11,528 nucleotides of DNA from Bacteroidales bacterium (GTDB taxonomy: Bacteria > Bacteroidota > Bacteroidia > Bacteroidales > UBA7960). The notes beneath the pieces are model-generated. The model did not search any database and was not told where the DNA came from. It saw nothing but the letters and a program-made list of their open reading frames with translations. Numbering within the stretch: the stretch's first letter is position 1; every line of letters starts with the position of its first letter. A program made the translations under genes and the position numbers. Location: contig SKYG01000102.1 of the NCBI GenBank assembly GCA_007128045.1, positions 1-11,528 on the forward strand. The letters are read 5' to 3'. Positions 1-7,486 of this stretch are shown here, in pieces.

Positions 1-56
1 TTTTTTTTTACCATCTTAAACACGTTTTAATAGTGTGAATTCAACTCTGTAAATAT

Positions 57-86
57 ATGAAAAATTAGCATATGCTAGATTTTCAT
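57..86. repeat. 30-bp near-perfect palindrome
   Basis: A palindrome is centred on TAGCATATGCTA, which is itself a perfect 12-bp palindrome at 66-77. Pairing continues outward to 57 and 86 with only two mismatched pairs (13 of 15 pairs match). There is no loop and no T tract on either side, so it looks more like a dimer-binding site or cruciform than a terminator. AT-rich DNA makes chance palindromes more likely, but this length is notable. Confidence 0.5.
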
Positions 87-350
87 TTGTGAATATTTGC
101 AATTTCAATAATGTAAAATATAGAAAATATTAAATATATAGTATAAATAAATAATGTAATTAACACTATATTAATTGAATATGAATTATAGTATAATGAT
201 ATAAATTATTTAAATAATTAGAACAAAACTTTATATAATTACTGAATATAATCGTCATAAATGACAGATATACATGCTTATATGAATTATATAATTCGTT
301 TTTATGAACAAAAACCAGGTTATTAATGCGAGTCAGGTTGTTAAACAATA

Positions 351-520
351 TTTACGTGTGTAAACACCAGCAATACACATATGTAAACATGTCGTATAAT
401 ACACATTACTAGCTTATTGTAACTATTGATGCAAAGTTATGTAGGGTTCAATTACATTTGTGAATTAATGAAGTAGACAGGGCTTTTGTACACATATGTA
501 TACGGCTTTACATATGTAAA
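351..520. promoter_or_regulatory. Four palindromic sites, TTTAC-N4-GTAAA
   Basis: Four related 14-bp sites occur as two pairs. Positions 351-364 read TTTAC-GTGT-GTAAA and 507-520 read TTTAC-ATAT-GTAAA; both have perfect 5-bp arms. Positions 374-387 (TACAC-ATAT-GTAAA) and 489-502 (TACAC-ATAT-GTATA) are imperfect copies. Centre-to-centre spacing is 23 bp in the left pair and 18 bp in the right pair. Repeated palindromes like these are typical of binding sites for a dimeric regulator. The gene controlled would have to lie left of the window or be an unseen short transcript. Function is inferred only. Confidence 0.4.
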
Positions 521-539
521 CATTGTTTGTTTGGTTAAA

Positions 540-2309
540 TCAGTTTGTAATAAGACATTTTACAGAATGTCTTTGATCGTTGCTGGTAAGATGAATGATA
601 TAGAATCCATTCGTTTGAAATTCATGATCCAATAAAGGAAAGATTGTATTATACCCTTGAGAAACAGAAATTTCTTTTGTGTGGGCTATCTTCTGCCCTT
701 TCAGGTTAAATAATTCCACTTGAATTATTTGATCAGTATCTGAGTAAAATCTGATGGAAGAGGCTCTGTTAGCAGGATTTGGGTTTATTGTAAGTTTACT
801 ATTATCAAGCATTTGTTGCAGGTTTTCCGACGCCATTTTAAAGTCAGGAATGCCGTGTCCTATAAAGTTATTTGCGGCATTGTAGTTGTGCGCACTCTTG
901 ATGATTGCTTTTTTCAACTCGATGGACGAAAGATACCTGTGTTCCTGCCATAAACATGCTGCTAATCCAGCAATGATTGGTGCAGAGAAGGAAGTACCAC
1001 TTCCATATACTGTGGTGTTATTCAGGCCTGCCAGCACCACATCCCTGCCCATGGCCATAACATCGGGTTTGATGCGGTTGTCGGCAGTTGGTCCTATTGA
1101 GCTAAAAGGAACCTTTTCTCCGAACCTGTCGACAGCGCCGACACTAAGAACATATTCATTATCGGCAGGAGAGCCAATATACTTCCACTCTTGTTGTCCG
1201 TAATTTCCAGCGCTATTTACAACCAGCATGCCCCTTTGGGAAGCTTTACCAGCAGCTTTGGCCACCACAGTAGTGTTACCATCCATATCCGGGTAGAAAT
1301 AATTCTGGGAAGGATCATCAAATGTTGTATAGCCCAAAGAAGAGTTAATAATATCGGCACCTAAACTATCTGCAAACTCGGCTGCTGCCAGCCAATTGTA
1401 CTCTTCAATCATATATTCGGATGACGTATCCTCAGTTCTAAAGAGCCAATAATATGCGCCTGGTGCCGTACCTATTAGTTCACCGGGTATGTCGGCCGTC
1501 ATTACTGAAAGAACATAGGTTCCATGTGGATGTTGACTAAAAATGTCGGCATCATGATCTACAAAATCTTTGATACCGGCCAATCTTCCTGAGTACCTTA
1601 AGTCAGCAAACCCATTAAGGGTATTCACATCCTTAAAACCAGCATCGAAAACGGCTATCATGATGCCTTCACCGCGCATTCCTTTTTCATGGAGGTGGTG
1701 TCCGTTTAACTGGGTAATCTGCGTGTTTAGCGGTTCGTAATCAATGTTGCTTATGATAGTCTCGGTTCCGGTAAGGTGTTTGTCAGTATCTGGATATGGT
1801 TTTAAAAGCCGGGTGTCGGATACAAAAGGATAATTCTGCAAATCCGGCAAGGCATCACCATCTGAAAGTAAAATTACTGCACCGTTAAGCCAGCGGCTCG
1901 AATACCTGATCTGTACTCTGTGATCTTTGGCCAGGCTGTCAAGGTATGCCGGACTTACGGGCAGATCAGAATTTTCAATGACAATACCTTGATTTTTCCG
2001 TCTCATAACAGACCGTTGAGAGAGAAAGGTTTCCGGATGATGAATCGTATGTGGCGTAAATTGTTTATCGGTAAAGCCAATCCAATAGTAGCCAGCTGAG
2101 CCTGTACCCTTGCCCATTGAAAGGTCTGTTTGTAATGGATACGTTTCGGAAGAGACGTTCGTATAAACCTGATATAGCTGATTGTCCAGAATCCACTCAG
2201 GTTTGTTCATGTTCTTTTGAGACATGCCCGTCGCAGGGACTTCATCCGGGAAGGATACTAGAGACAGTGCCAGAAGCAACATGGTCAGTATAACCTTTAG
2301 TACAGACAT
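540..2309 (-). CDS. Secreted S8 (subtilisin-like) peptidase with T9SS sorting domain
   Basis: This is a 589-residue extracellular serine protease. Residues 1-20 form a hydrophobic signal peptide (MSVLKVILTMLLLALSLVSF). Residues about 70-180 resemble the N-terminal region usual in Bacteroidota S8 peptidases. The catalytic domain spans about 210-480: Asp222 in IAVFDAGF, His262 in HPHGTY, oxyanion Asn369 in NSAGNYG, and Ser440 in GSGTSFSAP. All three triad members are present. Residues about 505-589 match a type A T9SS C-terminal domain (TINPNPA near its start, then VELFNLKGQKI), so export across the outer membrane and CTD removal are expected. The ATG at 2309 places the signal peptide at the terminus. 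The gene is 71 bases downstream of gmhB on the same strand and may be the last gene of that cluster. The substrate cannot be read from the sequence. Confidence 0.93.
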   Translation of the reverse strand: MSVLKVILTMLLLALSLVSFPDEVPATGMSQKNMNKPEWILDNQLYQVYTNVSSETYPLQTDLSMGKGTGSAGYYWIGFTDKQFTPHTIHHPETFLSQRSVMRRKNQGIVIENSDLPVSPAYLDSLAKDHRVQIRYSSRWLNGAVILLSDGDALPDLQNYPFVSDTRLLKPYPDTDKHLTGTETIISNIDYEPLNTQITQLNGHHLHEKGMRGEGIMIAVFDAGFKDVNTLNGFADLRYSGRLAGIKDFVDHDADIFSQHPHGTYVLSVMTADIPGELIGTAPGAYYWLFRTEDTSSEYMIEEYNWLAAAEFADSLGADIINSSLGYTTFDDPSQNYFYPDMDGNTTVVAKAAGKASQRGMLVVNSAGNYGQQEWKYIGSPADNEYVLSVGAVDRFGEKVPFSSIGPTADNRIKPDVMAMGRDVVLAGLNNTTVYGSGTSFSAPIIAGLAACLWQEHRYLSSIELKKAIIKSAHNYNAANNFIGHGIPDFKMASENLQQMLDNSKLTINPNPANRASSIRFYSDTDQIIQVELFNLKGQKIAHTKEISVSQGYNTIFPLLDHEFQTNGFYIIHLTSNDQRHSVKCLITN

Positions 2310-2380
2310 AGCAGTGTTATCAGCTTTGTTTCAGCTAATATACGCATTTATATATATGTTTTGAAAGATTTACCAACCTA

Positions 2381-2953
2381 TCAATTATGTATGGAGCTGA
2401 CAAATTGGGTAAAACCCTTCAGGTCAGGAAAACGGTAATCGACCAGTTTGGGATACTTTCTTGCCAGAAATGGTTGATTATCTATGAGAACGGTGATCAT
2501 TTTAAGGTGTTTGCCAAACAACATATCTGTAATTGTATCGCCAACCATAATAGCCTTCCGGAACGAAATGTGTGGGAAGTCTTTTTTAGCCCATAGCCCC
2601 ATGCCTATAGCAGGCTTTCTGAAAAAGCTCCCTCTATTATCCAGATCGCCGCAAAAATATACCTTATCAATTCTTCCACCGGCACTTTCAATTTCATTAA
2701 GCATCTTTAAGTGAATGTTATTAAGGTCTTTTTGACTCATAATGCCTTTTCCGATTCCTTGCTGATTCGTCACCACGATGATGGTTTTGAAGATGCCTGA
2801 AAGCCTGGAAATGCTATTTACAGCACCATCTTCCCAGACAAAATCGTCAGGTTTTGTAACATAGGCATTTAATGGGCGCTTGTTAATTACTCCGTCACGG
2901 TCAAGAAACAAGGTCCATTCTTTGTTTTTCAAATCGTCAAGGGAGGGTTTCAT
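2381..2953 (-). CDS. gmhB: HAD-IIIA phosphatase, D-glycero-D-manno-heptose 1,7-bisphosphate phosphatase-like
   Basis: This 190-residue HAD-superfamily phosphatase probably removes the C7 phosphate of D-glycero-D-manno-heptose 1,7-bisphosphate, a cytoplasmic step toward nucleotide-activated heptose. Visible motifs are FLDRDGVIN (nucleophile Asp18, acid Asp20), VTNQQGIGKG (Thr62), RKPAIGMG (Lys113) and MVGDTITDM (Asp139, Asp143), in the usual order and spacing. The insert before RKP has Cys101 but lacks the other His and Cys ligands of the zinc site found in many GmhB proteins (see findings). Its ATG overlaps the gmhA stop codon in an ATGA junction, which argues for translational coupling and supports the heptose role. 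A related histidinol-phosphate phosphatase activity is less likely in this setting. Confidence 0.8.
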   Translation of the reverse strand: MKPSLDDLKNKEWTLFLDRDGVINKRPLNAYVTKPDDFVWEDGAVNSISRLSGIFKTIIVVTNQQGIGKGIMSQKDLNNIHLKMLNEIESAGGRIDKVYFCGDLDNRGSFFRKPAIGMGLWAKKDFPHISFRKAIMVGDTITDMLFGKHLKMITVLIDNQPFLARKYPKLVDYRFPDLKGFTQFVSSIHN

Positions 2954-3522
2954 TCTGAAAACAACATTTTTTCAACATTCTCACAGATTATATGCCCCAG
3001 GAGAATGTGTACTTCCTGGATTCTTGGGGTATCTTCTGATGGTATGCAGAATAAGATATCACACAGGCCATGCATCTGTCCTCCGGATTGTCCGGTAAAT
3101 CCTATCGTTCTCATTTTAAGCTTTCTTGCTGCTTTCAATGCAAGTAGTACATTGGGTGAATTGCCAGATGTTGAGAAGGCTATCAGCACGTCGTCTTTTT
3201 TTCCAACGGCCAGGGTCATTCGTTCATAGACCCTGTCAAAGCTATAGTCGTTAGCCATAGCTGTTAGAAATGATGTATTTACGTGCAGTGCTTCTGCATT
3301 CAGGGGCTCTCTGTCTAAATAAAACCTTCCTGATAATTCAGCGGCCAGATGTTGTGCATCGGCAGCACTACCGCCGTTACCACAAAAAAGCACCTTACTG
3401 CCATTTCTATAGCACTGAACGATTATGTCAATGGCACGTTCTAACTCTTGAAATAACGTGTCATCTTCTAAAATGCTGTTTTTTATATTAATAGAATCAA
3501 TTATCTGATGTTTTAGTTTCAT
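2950..3522 (-). CDS. gmhA: Sedoheptulose-7-phosphate isomerase (phosphoheptose isomerase)
   Basis: GmhA converts sedoheptulose 7-phosphate to D-glycero-D-manno-heptose 7-phosphate, the first committed step of heptose biosynthesis. The 190 residues form one SIS domain, the normal length for the family. Visible are the sugar-phosphate loop CGNGGSAADAQHLAAEL (residues 47-63), with His58 and Glu62 in the positions of the E. coli zinc ligands His61 and Glu65, then AFSTSGNSPNV (115-125), and RIQEVHILLGH (167-177), whose Gln169 and His177 keep the eight-residue spacing of E. coli Gln172 and His180. It starts at ATG, 76 bases downstream of the GT4 gene, and shares a 4-base overlap with the downstream gmhB-like gene. 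The kinase and nucleotidyltransferase of the pathway are not in the window. Confidence 0.92.
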   Translation of the reverse strand: MKLKHQIIDSINIKNSILEDDTLFQELERAIDIIVQCYRNGSKVLFCGNGGSAADAQHLAAELSGRFYLDREPLNAEALHVNTSFLTAMANDYSFDRVYERMTLAVGKKDDVLIAFSTSGNSPNVLLALKAARKLKMRTIGFTGQSGGQMHGLCDILFCIPSEDTPRIQEVHILLGHIICENVEKMLFSE

Positions 3523-3543
3523 GGCTTCATATATTTGTCAAAT

Positions 3544-3569
3544 GTCTGAAAGTCTGAAGTCTGAAAGTC
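3544..3569. repeat. Short GTCTGAA tandem repeat
   Basis: The 76-base gap between the GT4 gene and gmhA contains three copies of GTCTGAA, at 3544-3550, 3552-3558 and 3559-3565, followed by a partial copy. Similar simple heptamer repeats are common between genes in Bacteroidota. No function can be assigned. Confidence 0.55.
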
Positions 3570-3598
3570 ACTTAAAAGATTTTTTATGTATCTATTAG

Positions 3599-4771
3599 TT
3601 ATCCATCACTCCCGGTGGGAGGATGATTATCAGTTGATGCTTCAGCTTGTTTAAGTATCGTGTTCGTTAAATTGCTCCAGGAAAAACGTTTTTTCTCTGA
3701 TTCAATACCTTCCTGGAATTGTTTTTTTTGGTTTTTGGTAAAGTAATCTGCAATTGCCTGGGCAATTGCTTCCGGGTCGGGGTCAACCACGTATCCGACT
3801 TTCAAATGTGGCACCATTTCCGGAAGTCCGCCAACCCTGGTAACCACCATTGGAATGTTAAAATGATAAGCAATCTGAGACACTCCGCTTTGGGTTGCTT
3901 CTTTGTAGGGTTGTGCGACAAGATCGGATGCACAAAAGTAGTTTTTTACCAGATCACTGTTAATAAAATGATTGTGTAATATTATCTTATCATTTAGTTT
4001 AAGTTCATTGATCATTTTCAGATACGGTGCCGGAGAAGCATAAAACTCTCCTGCCACCAGCAAGCTAATGGGTAGCGACCTGAGTGTTTCTGATGCGAAA
4101 GCCTCGATAAGCAAGTCAAGGCCTTTATAGGCACGAATGAAGCCAAAGAAAAGCACAACGGAGTCATCTTTGCTGATGTTCAGGGTTTCTCTGGCCTGAA
4201 TTTGCGGAACCGGTTCACCGTAGTTATCATAGATTGGATGCAGGCACAGACTATATCGATGTTCGGAGACATTAAAGCTTTTCAGGTCGTTTAGCACAGA
4301 AGCAGACATCGTAACAAAGCCATGCATCTGATTGATAAAATACTTTGTTAGTATGGCGTCAAACCAGCGTTTTTCATGTGGGATCACATTGTCGGTAATG
4401 GCAATTATCCGTGTGTGGTTATTTTTTTTCACTAGCCTGGCAATACTGCCCAGGCAGGGCGCCATGAATGGAATCCAGTACCTGATGATCAGCACATCCG
4501 GACGCAGTTTACGAATCTCCTGCCCCACTTTTAACCAGTTAAGTGGGTTGATGCTATTTACCTTGACATGGATATTCAGGTCTTTCGGAGGTAGTTCATC
4601 GGTGTATTGTGATTTACCCGGGAACAGAAAGCTTGGGTACTGATAGGAAAAGGTGAAAATAGTGACCTGATGTCCCTCTGATAGTAGTTCTCTGGCAAGG
4701 CGTTCGTTGAACGTAGCCATTCCTCCTCCGCGAAGCGGGTATGCTGAACCAAGAATGATGATATTTGCCAA
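3599..4771 (-). CDS. Glycosyltransferase family 4 (GT-B fold)
   Basis: This 390-residue cytoplasmic or membrane-associated transferase should pass a nucleotide-sugar residue to a growing surface glycan. The N-terminal Rossmann half begins with the first beta strand and the glycine-rich loop (ANIIILGSAYPLRGGGMATF). The C-terminal half (from about 195) has FFGFIRAYKGLDLLIEAF, the acceptor/donor region PYKEATQSGVSQIAY, and VTRVGGLPEMV, all typical of GT4 enzymes. The second Glu of the classical E-x7-E motif is not obvious, as in some subfamilies. The start is TTG at 4771: the same frame has a TAA stop at 4787-4789 with no ATG between, and the first internal Met (residue 18) would remove the first strand. 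It begins 2 bases after the GT2 stop codon. Donor and acceptor are unknown. Confidence 0.9.
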   Translation of the reverse strand: MANIIILGSAYPLRGGGMATFNERLARELLSEGHQVTIFTFSYQYPSFLFPGKSQYTDELPPKDLNIHVKVNSINPLNWLKVGQEIRKLRPDVLIIRYWIPFMAPCLGSIARLVKKNNHTRIIAITDNVIPHEKRWFDAILTKYFINQMHGFVTMSASVLNDLKSFNVSEHRYSLCLHPIYDNYGEPVPQIQARETLNISKDDSVVLFFGFIRAYKGLDLLIEAFASETLRSLPISLLVAGEFYASPAPYLKMINELKLNDKIILHNHFINSDLVKNYFCASDLVAQPYKEATQSGVSQIAYHFNIPMVVTRVGGLPEMVPHLKVGYVVDPDPEAIAQAIADYFTKNQKKQFQEGIESEKKRFSWSNLTNTILKQAEASTDNHPPTGSDG

Positions 4772-4773
4772 AA

Positions 4774-5709
4774 TTAACTGGTAGTTTTATCGATAAGGTA
4801 ATGGTTGCGATCAGCAGCATTTCTGGAGATCATTTCTCCGAGGAAACCTGCCAGGAACAATTGGGTTCCCAGCACCATGGCGAGCAGGCCAAAATAAAAC
4901 AATGGCCGTTCCGTCATACGGTATTCCATCATAAAAAACTTGGTATAAGCAAGGTATAAGGCTATAAGGAACCCGGCAAAAAATAGCAGTGTGCCCAGCA
5001 AGCCGAAAAGGTGCATTGGTTTTCTCCCAAAGCGGGTAACAAAGCTGATCGAGATAAGGTCCAGAAACCCATTCAGGAAGCGCTCCATGCCGAACTTTGT
5101 CTTGCCGTATTGCCGTTTACGGTGGCTAACCACCTTTTCACCAATGCGTTTAAAGCCTGCCCATTTTGCCATCACGGGAATATACCTATGCATCTCGCCA
5201 TATACTTCAATGCTTTTCACCACAGCTTTACGGTATGCCTTCAGGCCACAGTTGAAGTCATGCAAGTGAATGCCTGTCATGATGCGGGTTGCCCAGTTGA
5301 ATAGCTTTGTTGGGATGGTTTTGGAGAGCGGGTCATATCGTTTTTGTTTCCAGCCACTCACCAGGTCATAGCCCTCCCCTTTAATCATATGGTACAGTCC
5401 CGGAATTTCATCAGGGCTATCCTGCAGGTCGGCATCCATGGTGATGACCACCTCACCTTCTGCCCGCTGAAAGCCAACCTGAAGGGCGGCAGATTTGCCA
5501 TAATTGCGGCGAAACCTGATACCATATATGGCCGGATACTTCCTGGCAAGCGCTTCAATGACCTGCCAGGAGGTGTCGTTACTGCCATCGTCGACCAGAA
5601 TGAGCTCATAGGTGAATTCATGAAGCTTCATCACCCGGTCTATCCAGGCCGATAATTCGCTTAACGACTCCTCTTCATTATATAAAGGAACAACTACGGA
5701 AATATCCAT
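4774..5709 (-). CDS. Glycosyltransferase family 2, polyprenyl-phosphate sugar transferase type, two membrane segments
   Basis: This is a 311-residue GT-A enzyme of the DPM1/GtrB/ArnC-like group, which transfers a sugar from a nucleotide donor to undecaprenyl phosphate at the inner membrane. Motifs are ISVVVPLYNEEESL at the N-terminus, LVDDGSNDTS (Asp40-Asp41), TMDADLQDSPDEIPG (Asp92, Asp94, metal binding), and HDFNCGLKAYRK. Hydrophobic segments at about 233-255 and 269-294 are the two membrane helices usual in this group. The frame stays open upstream to 5838, but those 43 codons look non-coding. The ATG at 5709 directly precedes the first beta strand and gives the usual family length. It is the first gene of the leftward cluster. 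The sugar carried is unknown. Confidence 0.9.
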   Translation of the reverse strand: MDISVVVPLYNEEESLSELSAWIDRVMKLHEFTYELILVDDGSNDTSWQVIEALARKYPAIYGIRFRRNYGKSAALQVGFQRAEGEVVITMDADLQDSPDEIPGLYHMIKGEGYDLVSGWKQKRYDPLSKTIPTKLFNWATRIMTGIHLHDFNCGLKAYRKAVVKSIEVYGEMHRYIPVMAKWAGFKRIGEKVVSHRKRQYGKTKFGMERFLNGFLDLISISFVTRFGRKPMHLFGLLGTLLFFAGFLIALYLAYTKFFMMEYRMTERPLFYFGLLAMVLGTQLFLAGFLGEMISRNAADRNHYLIDKTTS

Positions 5710-5736
5710 TATTGGATGGGGATTGATTATTGAACC

Positions 5737-5744
5737 CAAAATTA
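5737..5744 (-). promoter_or_regulatory. Possible -7 element for the leftward glycan cluster
   Basis: On the minus strand these bases read TAATTTTG, a full match to the Bacteroidota TAnnTTTG element. It lies about 27 bases upstream of the ATG at 5709, giving a short 5' leader. A clear -33 TTTG was not found at the expected distance. If real, transcription starts downstream of the alternative upstream start codons, which supports the 5709 start. Confidence 0.35.
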
Positions 5745-5895
5745 AAAAAAAATAATGGATAACTTGCTTTTGGCATGTCGAATGCAGGCTTCCCAATTTT
5801 GATAACGTTGTTGAATTCGCCGCTGTAACCAGGTGCACCAGGCCGTATGTATGCGTTATTTACCGGTATAAATATAGCAACATGTCAGTGAGTCT

Positions 5896-5928
5896 TTTGG
5901 GAAACCGGATTATAAAACCCTATATTTG
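5896..5928 (+). promoter_or_regulatory. Bacteroidota-type promoter for the MATE gene
   Basis: TTTG at 5896-5899 (-33 element) and TATATTTG at 5921-5928 (an exact TAnnTTTG -7 element) are separated by 21 bases, close to the spacing known for Bacteroidota primary sigma factor promoters. Transcription would begin near 5935, about 80 bases before the ATG at 6018. Confidence 0.6.
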
Positions 5929-6017
5929 CGGTTTATTATCCAGCAGGTCAAACATTCAGCAGAAAAACCTGTTTGGTAATTGTTCCTGAATTTCAGGAAA
6001 TCACTACACATAAGAAC

Positions 6018-7349
6018 ATGCGAGATTTATCCGTAGGTCCTGCCGGGAAACAGATATTTTTATTTGCGCTGCCGATGTTGTTAGGCAATGTGTTTCAACA
6101 GCTATATAATATCGTTGACACCATCATCATCGGAAGGTATATAGGCACTGACGCCCTTGCCGCGGCCGGTGCTTCGTTTCCGGTAATATTTGTACTCATA
6201 AGTCTTGTGATTGGGATTACCACCGGAACCACCATTATCATATCCCAATATTTTGGCGCCAAAGACTTTGAAGCTGTCAAGCGCGCCATAGATACAGCAT
6301 TTATCTTTTTGTTCTTTGCTTCCCTGGTGCTTACCATACTCGGCGTGCTAACGATAGGTTATATCTGGCAGTTGATCGGATTGCCAGAACACCTCTTCGC
6401 CGATGCCACCACCTATTTCAACATTTTTGCCATCGGACTGGTACTGATGTTCGGTTACAATGCCACCAGCGCCATTTTGAGAGGCCTGGGCGACTCCAAA
6501 ACACCCTTATATTTTTTGATCATTTCCACCTTCCTGAATATTGGGTTTGACTTATTGTTTGTATTGGTATTTAATTGGGGAATTGCCGGTGTTGCCTTTG
6601 CTACGGTTCTGGCCCAGGGAATTGCGTTTGCCTTGAGCATCTGGTACCTGAACCGTACCCACAAGATCATCAGGTTTGCCTATAAGGGGCTGGTGTTCGA
6701 CAGAGAGATTTTTAAAAACAGCCTGCGAATAGGGATACCTACCGGTTTGCAGCACACGTTCGTAGCGTTGGGAATGATGGCCTTGTTAACCATAGTAAAC
6801 AGGTTTGGCACCAATACGATTGCTGCCTATACGGTAGCAGGACGGATAGACTCATTTGCGGCCCTTCCTGCCATGAATTTTGGTTTGGCGCTGTCGACCT
6901 TTGTCGGACAAAACATCGGGGCTAAAAAGCTTGAAAGGATCAAAGATGGCCTACGCGCCACGCTGATCATGACATCGGTGATTTCCATTATGGTTTCGCT
7001 CGTTGCCTGGTTTTTCGGACGAGAACTCATGAGGGTGTTTACTACTGATATTGAAGTGATCGAGATTGGCTATTCCTACCTGGTTATTGTAAGCTCCTTC
7101 TACATCATTTTCTCCGCCATGTTTGTCACCCAGGGCGTATTGAGAGGTGCAGGCGATACCATCGTATCCATGTTTATCACCCTGTTTTCATTATGGGTGT
7201 TGCGTATACCTGCATCTTACCTGCTGTCGCAACATTTTGGGACAGACGGCATATGGTGGGGCATCCCAGTTGCCTGGCTGTTCGGATTTGTGGCGTCGCT
7301 GATCTATTACCGGTCAGGCAGGTGGAAAACGAAGGGGGTGGTGAGTTAA
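6018..7349 (+). CDS. MATE-family multidrug/toxin efflux transporter
   Basis: This 443-residue inner-membrane antiporter of the MATE family probably exports cationic drugs or metabolites in exchange for Na+ or H+. About twelve hydrophobic segments fill the chain in two similar halves. Family signatures include LPMLLGNVFQQLYNIVDTII near the start, ALAAAGASFPV, SAILRGLGDSKTPL in the first half, and its counterpart VTQGVLRGAGDT in the second half. The ATG at 6018 is chosen over a TTG at 5973 because MATE proteins of this type usually begin just before the DLSVGPAGKQIFLF segment, and the length then fits. It is transcribed alone, divergently from the glycan cluster, behind a good promoter. The substrate cannot be told from sequence. 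Confidence 0.93.
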   Translation: MRDLSVGPAGKQIFLFALPMLLGNVFQQLYNIVDTIIIGRYIGTDALAAAGASFPVIFVLISLVIGITTGTTIIISQYFGAKDFEAVKRAIDTAFIFLFFASLVLTILGVLTIGYIWQLIGLPEHLFADATTYFNIFAIGLVLMFGYNATSAILRGLGDSKTPLYFLIISTFLNIGFDLLFVLVFNWGIAGVAFATVLAQGIAFALSIWYLNRTHKIIRFAYKGLVFDREIFKNSLRIGIPTGLQHTFVALGMMALLTIVNRFGTNTIAAYTVAGRIDSFAALPAMNFGLALSTFVGQNIGAKKLERIKDGLRATLIMTSVISIMVSLVAWFFGRELMRVFTTDIEVIEIGYSYLVIVSSFYIIFSAMFVTQGVLRGAGDTIVSMFITLFSLWVLRIPASYLLSQHFGTDGIWWGIPVAWLFGFVASLIYYRSGRWKTKGVVS

Positions 7350-7397
7350 GGGTTACGGGTTGCGGGTTACCAGGTTAAGAGGTTAGGGGGTTGCGGG
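7350..7397 (+). repeat. G-rich GGGTTNC tandem repeat
   Basis: Directly after the MATE stop codon the top strand carries GGG triplets at 7350-7352, 7357-7359 and 7364-7366 at a 7-base period, then GGTT-containing units, GGGGG at 7386-7390 and GGG at 7395-7397. The unit resembles GGGTTAC/GGGTTGC. Three short-loop G tracts plus a further run at 7334-7338 could support a guanine quadruplex, but one loop would be long. No gene is in this stretch. Confidence 0.55.
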
Positions 7398-7406
7398 TTC
7401 TTAGCA

Positions 7407-7449
7407 CCTGTCATATCGAACGAAGTGAGATATCCCCTACCGACCGAGG
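7407..7449. repeat. Dispersed intergenic repeat (TGTCATATCGAACGAAGTGAG type)
   Basis: The segment TGTCATATCGAACGAAGTGAGATATCCCC has the form of a widespread Bacteroidota intergenic repeat. Its translation, which includes CHIERSEIS, is a familiar spurious peptide. ATATC at 7413-7417 and GATAT at 7429-7433 can pair as a short stem around an 11-base loop. I recognise it from general knowledge; only one copy is in this window. Confidence 0.5.
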
Positions 7450-7486
7450 ACTACCGGGTTACTGCGTCATTATATTTCCAGACTTA

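Larger units (their letters stand above)
1..539. other. AT-rich gene-free region
   Basis: This stretch is markedly richer in A and T than the genes to its right and holds no convincing gene. The longest open frame (leftward, about 166-348, 60 codons) is full of Asn, Tyr, Ile and Lys, as expected for chance translation of AT-rich DNA, and has no recognisable motif. The stretch lies beyond the 3' end of the leftward peptidase gene. Its visible content is a set of palindromes, listed separately, and a T run at the extreme left. No clear intrinsic terminator for the peptidase gene was found here. Confidence 0.7.

Noticed and set aside
284..297. Perfect 14-bp palindrome GAATTATATAATTC
   Set aside because: It is made almost wholly of A and T, in a region where such palindromes arise easily by chance, and no second copy was found.
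166..348. Leftward 60-codon open frame in the AT-rich left end
   Set aside because: Its composition is what random AT-rich DNA gives, there is no motif or promoter evidence, and no clear ribosome-binding context.
5710..5838. N-terminal extension of the GT2 gene by 43 codons
   Set aside because: The extra residues do not resemble any GT2 N-terminus, and a possible promoter lies inside the stretch; the ATG at 5709 directly precedes the conserved first strand.
5973..6017. Upstream TTG start for the MATE gene
   Set aside because: The ATG at 6018 gives the usual family N-terminus and length; the 15 extra residues have no counterpart that I know.
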